A stretch of DNA of 64,000 bases from the NCBI RefSeq assembly GCF_002013375.1, contig NZ_MAEW01000007.1:62001-126000 (forward strand), written 5' to 3'. Numbering within the stretch: the first letter of the stretch is position 1; each line of letters starts with the position of its first letter. Both the position numbers and the translations under genes were made by a program. The notes below the pieces were generated by a model, which saw only the letters and a program-made list of their open reading frames with translations, ran no database searches and had not been told where the DNA came from. The DNA comes from Mycobacterium sp. D16Q13. GTDB taxonomy: Bacteria; Actinomycetota; Actinomycetes; Mycobacteriales; Mycobacteriaceae. Below are positions 61,266 through 64,000 of the stretch, piece after piece.

Positions 61266-64000
61266 CTAGTGGTCGACCGGAGGCCCCGCGGCGCGCGCGG
61301 CCGACCGTCTCCGCCGGGGACGCGTGGGCGCCTTGGCGGCCGGTTCAGGGTCGGCGACCGGTGCTACGGGCTCGTCTGACTCTTCCGCGGCCACCTCGGG
61401 TGCGTTCTCGGCCTCGATCTCCGGTGTGGCATCACCGTCGGCGGGCTCGGGTTCACCATTCGAGATATCCGGAGTCTCCGCGCTCCGGACGGCCTCGACA
61501 ATCTCGTCGACCTCATCGATCACGTCGTTGTCCAGCACGTCCTCGGCCACGTCGCCGTCTTCCCCATCTTCGTGGTGGCCATTGGCGGCGGCCATCGCCC
61601 TGAACATCGGGTGTTCACCCTGCGGGTGGGGTGGAGTGCGGACGACCACCACTTCGGGCTCATCCGCCTTGCCCTTGCGGGAACGCTTGGTACGGCGGCC
61701 GGTTTCGGCCTTCTTGGTTCCCCCTGCAGCCGCGCCCGCGTTATCGACGGGGTCGACATGCAGCACGATGCCCCGGCCCGCGCAATGGGCACAGGTCGAC
61801 GAGAACGCCTCAATCAGGCCCGTGCCGAGCTTCTTGCGGGTCAGCTGCACCAGCCCCAGCGAGGTCACCTCGGATACCTGGTGGCGCGTGCGATCGCGTC
61901 CCAACGCCTCGGTGAGCCGCCGCAGCACCAGGTCCCGGTTGGATTCGAGCACCATGTCGATGAAGTCGATGACGACGATTCCGCCGACATCGCGCAGGCG
62001 CAACTGCCGGACGGTTTCCTCGGCGGCTTCCAGGTTGTTGCGGGTGACCGTCTCCTCCAGGTTGCCGCCGGCACCGGTGAACTTGCCGGTGTTGACGTCG
62101 ACAACCGTCATGGCCTCGGTGCGATCGATGACGAGGGTGCCACCCGAGGGCAGCCACACCTTGCGGTCGAGCGCCTTGGCCAACTGCTCGTCGATGCGAT
62201 GCACCGCGAAAACGTCCGGACCGTCGGTCGGCTCATATCGATTGATGCGCGAAAGAAGATCGGGGGCAACGCTTTTCACGTAATCGTCGATCGTGCCCCA
62301 GGCCACATCGCCCTCGATGATGAGCTTGGAGAAGTCCTCGTTGAACAGGTCACGAACCACCTTGACCAGTACGTCGGGCTCCTCGTAGAGCGCCATGGCG
62401 GCCCCGGATGCCTTCGACGTGAGTTCGGTGGAACGCTGCTCAATGTCCTGCCACTGCTCCTGCAGGCGCTGCACATCGGCGCGAATGTCGTCTTCTCGCA
62501 CACCTTCTGACGCGGTGCGAATAATGACACCGGCGTCCGAGGGGACGATATCCCGCAGAATCTCCTTGAGACGCTGCCGCTCGGTGTCGGGGAGCTTGCG
62601 GCTGATTCCCGTCGACGACGCACCCGGTACGTACACCAGATAACGGCCCGCCAGCGAGATCTGCGTGGTCAGTCGGGCACCCTTATGCCCCACCGGGTCC
62701 TTGCTGACCTGGACCAGGACGTAGTCGCCCGACTTGAGTGCCTGCTCGATCTTGCGGTTGGAGCCGCCGAGACCGGCGGCCTCCCAGTTGACCTCACCGG
62801 CATACAGCACTCCGTTGCGACCACGGCCGATGTCGACGAAGGCGGCCTCCATCGACGGCAGCACGTTCTGCACGACACCGAGGTAGATGTTGCCCACCAG
62901 CGACGCGGACGCGGCCGACGTCACGAAATGCTCGACGAGCACACCGTCCTCCAGGACGGCGATCTGCGTGTACCGGGCGCCCTCGTGCGGCGGTTCCGTA
63001 CGGGTCTTGTCCCGCACCACCATCACCCGGTCGACGGCCTCACGCCGGGCCAAGAACTCCGCCTCGGTCAGGATCGGCGGGCGGCGCCGTCCGGCATCAC
63101 GTCCGTCACGGCGGCGCTGACGCTTGGCCTCCAGACGGGTAGATCCGGAAATACCCTGAATCTCGTCGCCGCGCTCGGCGCGCTCAGCGCGTGGTTTGCG
63201 TTCATGCACAACGGTGTTCGGCGGATCGTCATCCGAGGCGCTATCGCCGTCGTCACCACTTCCGGCCTTGCGCCTGCGACGGCGGCGCCGACGGCGGCTG
63301 GCGCCCTCGGGCGTGTCGCCATCCTCAGCGTTCGACTCGTCACCCTCGGCGGCGGAGTCAGCATCGGCGTCCTCGGCAGCATCTTCACCATCGGTGGCCT
63401 CGCCACCCTCGGTATCGGATTCCTCTGCCCCATCGGCGCCCGCCTGCTCGCCGCGACCACGTCCGCGACCACGACGTCCCCGTCGCCTGCGACGTGCCGC
63501 GGGACGGTCGCCGTCATCCTCGGCGTCTGAATCGTCCCCGTCACCGGAGTCCTCGTCGGGGTCCTCAGCGCTGTCCGTCACGGTCACGACGGGCGCGGGG
63601 CGTTCCTGCGGCTCGGGAGCCTGTGGTGCCACGAAGAGCGGTCCGTAGTCGTACGCGGTGGGTCCCGCCGCCGCCGGGGTCGGTACCGCGGCAGCCTCGA
63701 TGACGGTCGGCTCCGCGACAAGAATCGGCCCGGTCGGCGGGGCGTCAGCGTCCTCGGCCGGATCCTGGGCGACTACCTTGGCGGGCTCCTCGGCAACTAC
63801 CGGGGCCGGGGCCTCACTCGCTGACGGGGTGGCGGGTTCCGCCTCGCCGGCAAGCACCTCGCGCACCTTCGCGGCGTCCTGCTTGTCGACATTCGAATGG
63901 GGGCTACGGGCGCGCCCATCCAGCTTGGACAGCGCGTCGAGCACGCGACGGGTGGAGGTCCCGAGGACGCGCGCGAGGCTGTGCACCCTCAGCTTCTCGG
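61266..64000 (-). CDS. rne: Ribonuclease E/G (5' end cut by window edge)
   Basis: The window holds about 911 codons of a protein of roughly 950 residues. The first visible part (VHSLARVLGTSTRRVLDALSKLDG) is the N-terminal helical region seen in mycobacterial RNase E; long acidic and Arg-rich disordered stretches follow. The S1 domain (VDIGRGRNGVLYAGEVN), the DNase-I-like catalytic part (VVDVNTGKF and VVIDFIDM) and the zinc-link CAHCAGRG are intact. The C-terminal tail is again acidic and ends in RPRRRRSAARAAG. The true start lies beyond the window; the GTG at 63986 is internal. Confidence 0.96.
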   Translation of the reverse strand, partial: EKLRVHSLARVLGTSTRRVLDALSKLDGRARSPHSNVDKQDAAKVREVLAGEAEPATPSASEAPAPVVAEEPAKVVAQDPAEDADAPPTGPILVAEPTVIEAAAVPTPAAAGPTAYDYGPLFVAPQAPEPQERPAPVVTVTDSAEDPDEDSGDGDDSDAEDDGDRPAARRRRRGRRGRGRGRGEQAGADGAEESDTEGGEATDGEDAAEDADADSAAEGDESNAEDGDTPEGASRRRRRRRRRKAGSGDDGDSASDDDPPNTVVHERKPRAERAERGDEIQGISGSTRLEAKRQRRRDGRDAGRRRPPILTEAEFLARREAVDRVMVVRDKTRTEPPHEGARYTQIAVLEDGVLVEHFVTSAASASLVGNIYLGVVQNVLPSMEAAFVDIGRGRNGVLYAGEVNWEAAGLGGSNRKIEQALKSGDYVLVQVSKDPVGHKGARLTTQISLAGRYLVYVPGASSTGISRKLPDTERQRLKEILRDIVPSDAGVIIRTASEGVREDDIRADVQRLQEQWQDIEQRSTELTSKASGAAMALYEEPDVLVKVVRDLFNEDFSKLIIEGDVAWGTIDDYVKSVAPDLLSRINRYEPTDGPDVFAVHRIDEQLAKALDRKVWLPSGGTLVIDRTEAMTVVDVNTGKFTGAGGNLEETVTRNNLEAAEETVRQLRLRDVGGIVVIDFIDMVLESNRDLVLRRLTEALGRDRTRHQVSEVTSLGLVQLTRKKLGTGLIEAFSSTCAHCAGRGIVLHVDPVDNAGAAAGGTKKAETGRRTKRSRKGKADEPEVVVVRTPPHPQGEHPMFRAMAAANGHHEDGEDGDVAEDVLDNDVIDEVDEIVEAVRSAETPDISNGEPEPADGDATPEIEAENAPEVAAEESDEPVAPVADPEPAAKAPTRPRRRRSAARAAGPPVDH

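Noticed and set aside
61266..61580. Low-complexity acidic/basic ends of rne as a repeat array
   Set aside because: The Glu/Asp/Pro/Ala and Arg runs are the usual disordered tails of RNase E; there is no fixed repeat unit.
1..64000. tRNA, rRNA, CRISPR arrays, prophage or complete insertion sequences
   Set aside because: No cloverleaf, regular spaced repeats, integrase or transposase motif was seen in a read of both strands.

Overview
The window is high-GC actinobacterial DNA. Gene order matches the Mycobacterium tuberculosis stretch from era (Rv2364c) to rne (Rv2444c), interrupted by several insertions and losses. GTG starts, 4-nt ATGA/GTGA overlaps, leaderless small ORFs and the octT/gpgP genes of methylglucose lipopolysaccharide synthesis all fit a mycobacterium. 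The absence here of the mycobactin cluster (beside hrcA) and of eis (beside comEA) suggests a rapidly growing species, perhaps Mycobacteroides abscessus/chelonae. That species guess is inference; no 16S or marker search was possible.

Region by region. 1-8.8 kb (minus strand): ribosome and stress housekeeping (era, CDA-like protein, CNNM/CorC protein, ybeY, phoH, rsmE, dnaJ, hrcA, hemW). 8.9-14.8 kb (plus): assimilatory sulfate reduction (nirA-cysH-cysD-cysN-sirB) behind a leaderless Cys-containing leader peptide, then a leaderless His-rich 50-aa protein and a strong terminator. 14.8-15.2 kb: a small winged-helix-like ORF bracketed by a 20-bp inverted repeat with a third copy at 43.9 kb. 15.2-19.2 kb (minus): sulfate ABC transporter subI-cysT-cysW-cysA behind a second Cys leader peptide. 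19.3-19.65 kb: two tiny membrane proteins. 19.7-24.6 kb (plus): a five-gene module of exported and membrane proteins plus a flavin monooxygenase. 24.6-28.3 kb (minus): two paralogous lipoproteins and a GH15 trehalase-type enzyme. 28.3-33.4 kb: nitronate monooxygenase, DUF899 protein, lepA, PemK-like protein and a TetR regulator. 33.4-37 kb (minus): the transglutaminase / alpha-E / ATP-grasp triad. 37.2-38.5 kb: rpsT and holA. 38.6-42.4 kb (plus): a second membrane module whose main protein shares a duplicated D-x2-W-H motif with the first module. 42.5-43.9 kb: a flavoprotein. 43.9-53.3 kb (minus): comEC, comEA, degV, octT, gpgP, rsfS, nadD, VWA protein, MoxR, proA. 53.4 kb: a PfkB kinase. 54.2-56.9 kb (minus): four paralogous secreted two-Cys proteins. 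57-60.2 kb (minus): proB, obg, rpmA, rplU. 60.5-61.3 kb (plus): two small secreted proteins, one haemophore-like. 61.3 kb to the end (minus): rne, cut at its 5' end.

Sulfur assimilation is the best-connected theme. SubI-CysTWA imports sulfate, CysDN makes APS, CysH reduces it to sulfite, NirA makes sulfide, and SirB supplies siroheme for NirA. Both operons begin with a Cys-rich leader, which implies common feedback by cysteine. The most likely undescribed biology is the pair of membrane modules carrying the duplicated His/Asp motif and the secreted quartet. No tRNA, rRNA, CRISPR array or complete insertion sequence was seen.
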